Positions 5,664 to 6,933 of a DNA stretch of 6,933 nt are shown here, one piece after another (position 1 is the stretch's first letter; every line of letters begins with the position of its first letter). The stretch covers positions 1 to 6,933 of the forward strand of contig CAUDRD010000081.1 in NCBI GenBank assembly GCA_958451705.1, read 5' to 3'. A model generated the notes under the pieces. That model was given only the letters and a program-made list of their open reading frames with translations. It was not told the origin of the DNA and made no database searches. This DNA is from an uncultured Oscillospiraceae bacterium. Lineage in GTDB: Bacteria; Bacillota; Clostridia; Oscillospirales; Acutalibacteraceae. A program made the position numbers and the translations under genes.

Positions 5664-6236
5664 TTATGAGTTATAGCCGAGCTCAAAAGCTTTCATGTTA
5701 AGATCTAAGAACTTTTCAGGAACTGTTTCCTTAATAGCATTATGCCAAACCGAAACAGGAAAATCAACATGTTTTGCCATAACTCCAACAAGAACAACGT
5801 TAACAGCCTTGGGAGAACCGGCTTCAACAGCCATGCTCAGAGCATCAACAGCAGTGATATCTGCACCTAAAGCCTTTACAGAATCAAGAATGTTTTCCGG
5901 ATATGTAGTCATACCTGTAACAACGGGCATCGGATCCATCTGCTGAGTATTGACAATTATTTTTCCGCCTTTTTTAAGATAAGGCAGCCATCTTGCAGCT
6001 TCAAGCTGCTCAAAGGCGAGAATAAGATCTGCTTCACCTTTAACAACAATGGGAGAGTTAACTTTATCTCCGTATTTTACATAAGTTACAACAGAACCGC
6101 CACGCTGGCTCATTCCGTGAACCTCTGAAACTTTAACGTCATATCCTCCGGCAAGGAGAGCGTTGCCTAAAAGGCGGCTTGTAAGAAGAGTACCCTGTCC
6201 TCCTACACCAACGATCATTATGCTTTTTACGCTCAT
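5664..6236 (-). CDS. iorB: Indolepyruvate:ferredoxin oxidoreductase, beta subunit
   Basis: Smaller subunit of the oxygen-sensitive enzyme that converts aryl-pyruvates (indolepyruvate, phenylpyruvate, hydroxyphenylpyruvate) plus CoA to aryl-acetyl-CoA and CO2 while reducing ferredoxin. The 190-residue protein is one gamma-type domain of the 2-oxoacid:ferredoxin oxidoreductase family. It has the N-terminal glycine motif IVGVGGQG (8-15), EVHGMSQRGGSV (38-49) and ADLILAFEQLEAARW (69-83), all typical of IorB. The reading frame extends upstream to an ATG at 6293, but those 19 extra codons lie inside iorA and have no ribosome binding site. The ATG at 6236 has AAGGAGG 9 nt upstream and starts just before the glycine motif. 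Only 1 bp separates it from the iorA stop, so translation is probably coupled and subunit ratio controlled. Confidence 0.95.
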   Translation of the reverse strand: MSVKSIMIVGVGGQGTLLTSRLLGNALLAGGYDVKVSEVHGMSQRGGSVVTYVKYGDKVNSPIVVKGEADLILAFEQLEAARWLPYLKKGGKIIVNTQQMDPMPVVTGMTTYPENILDSVKALGADITAVDALSMAVEAGSPKAVNVVLVGVMAKHVDFPVSVWHNAIKETVPEKFLDLNMKAFELGYNS

Positions 6237-6237
6237 A

Positions 6238-6933
6238 TTATTCAGCCTCCTTACCTGTAATTGCATCAAATTTGCAAAGCTGAGTACATACATTGCAGCC
6301 GACGCACTGTGTAAAGTCGATAACTGCTTTGCCGTTCTTCATGCTTATTGCGGGACAACCTATCTTCATGCACATTTTGCAGCCTCTGCACTTATCGGTA
6401 TCAACTTTGAGAGGCGGATTGTGCTTGACATATTTAAGAAGTGCGCAGGGTCTGCGTGAAATGATTACAGATGGCTCGTCAACGGCGATTTCTTCTCTTA
6501 CGGCATCTTCACACTCTTTGAGGTTGTAGGGGTCTACAACTCTTACACGGTTTATGCCAACCGCTTTGCAAAGAGCTTCAAGACTTACTGCGCTTGTGGG
6601 ATCACCTTTAATTGTATAGCCTGTTGTGGGGTTCTGCTGATGGCCAGTCATACCGGTAATACTGTTATCAAGTATAATTACGGTAGAGTTGCCCATATTG
6701 TAGGCGATATCTATAATTCCTGTGATGCCGGAATGAATAAAGGTAGAGTCACCGATAACAGCAACTGACTTTTTAGCGGAACCTTCACGAACTTTATTGT
6801 GACCGTGAAGCGCTGAAACGGAAGCGCCCATGCAGATGCATGTATCCATCATACCAAGAGGAGCAAGAGAACCAAGAGTATAGCAGCCGATATCGCCGCT
6901 TACTGTAACATTGACCTTTTTAAGGGCATAGTA
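6238..6933 (-). CDS. iorA: Indolepyruvate:ferredoxin oxidoreductase, alpha subunit, C-terminal part (cut by right edge)
   Basis: Large catalytic subunit carrying thiamine diphosphate and iron-sulfur clusters. Only the last 231 residues are visible; the frame runs open to the window edge, and the family is usually about 580-620 residues. In the visible part, SGDIGCYTLG (12-21) and GDSTFIHSG (61-69) followed by ILDNSITGMTGHQQNP (87-102) form the thiamine diphosphate and magnesium binding region. The C-terminal ferredoxin-like module has two cysteine sets, C182-C185-C188-C193 and C210-C213-C216-C220, enough for two [4Fe-4S] clusters. The internal ATG at 6852 is not a start, because conserved cofactor-binding sequence continues upstream of it. 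The final codons contain the iorB ribosome binding site. The true start and operon promoter lie beyond the window. Confidence 0.96.
   Translation of the reverse strand, partial: YYALKKVNVTVSGDIGCYTLGSLAPLGMMDTCICMGASVSALHGHNKVREGSAKKSVAVIGDSTFIHSGITGIIDIAYNMGNSTVIILDNSITGMTGHQQNPTTGYTIKGDPTSAVSLEALCKAVGINRVRVVDPYNLKECEDAVREEIAVDEPSVIISRRPCALLKYVKHNPPLKVDTDKCRGCKMCMKIGCPAISMKNGKAVIDFTQCVGCNVCTQLCKFDAITGKEAE
6246..6252 (-). promoter_or_regulatory. iorB ribosome binding site inside the iorA 3' end
   Basis: AAGGAGG on the minus strand, 9 nt before the ATG at 6236 and encoded by the terminal Lys-Glu-Ala codons of iorA. It decides the iorB start in favour of the 190-residue form. Confidence 0.85.

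Noticed and set aside
6237..6293. Upstream ATG start for iorB adding 19 residues
   Set aside because: The extra codons lie within the iron-sulfur cluster coding region of iorA and lack a ribosome binding site, while AAGGAGG stands 9 nt before the ATG at 6236.
6850..6852. ATG at 6852 as the start of iorA
   Set aside because: The frame continues open to the window edge and encodes the conserved SGDIGCYTLG region upstream, so this Met is internal.

Overview
The window is a stretch of bacterial chromosome with every recognisable gene on the minus strand, so transcription runs from high to low coordinates. Moderate-to-low G+C (judged by eye), strong AGGAGG-type ribosome binding sites, tight gene spacing and the order pyrH-frr-uppS-cdsA-dxr point to a Firmicute. 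The presence of indolepyruvate:ferredoxin oxidoreductase genes suggests an anaerobic clostridium. A gut or rumen Oscillospirales/Ruminococcus-like organism is a reasonable guess, but the sequence does not prove a genus.

Right half (about 3899-6933): an operon reading iorA (3' part only, cut by the window edge), iorB, a PaaK-type aryl-acetate CoA ligase, and a small protein made of two ACT domains. Gaps are 1, 19 and 18 bp, and the operon ends in a clear Rho-independent terminator (about 3836-3889). Together these genes interconvert aryl-pyruvates, aryl-acetyl-CoAs and free aryl-acetates. They could serve either fermentation of aromatic amino acids or, run reductively, salvage of phenylacetate/indoleacetate into aromatic amino acids. 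The ACT protein is probably an amino-acid sensor for this module.

The 186-bp intergenic stretch (3713-3898) holds that terminator, a good sigma-A-type promoter (TTTACA, 17 bp, TAAAAT) for pyrH, and a perfect 7+7 dyad just downstream of the -10 that could be an operator.

Left half (1-3712): pyrH (UMP kinase) and frr (ribosome recycling factor), 3 bp apart, followed by a hairpin terminator or attenuator. Then come uppS (undecaprenyl diphosphate synthase), cdsA (CDP-diglyceride synthase) and the first 225 codons of dxr (DXP reductoisomerase, cut by the left edge). This is the familiar housekeeping cluster linking pyrimidine nucleotides, translation, isoprenoid supply, cell-wall lipid carrier and phospholipid synthesis.

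I found no mobile element, CRISPR array, tRNA or rRNA, and no convincing new system. The most interesting points are the aryl-acid/ACT module, the dyad over the pyrH start site, the terminator splitting the housekeeping cluster, and the weak translation signal of cdsA.
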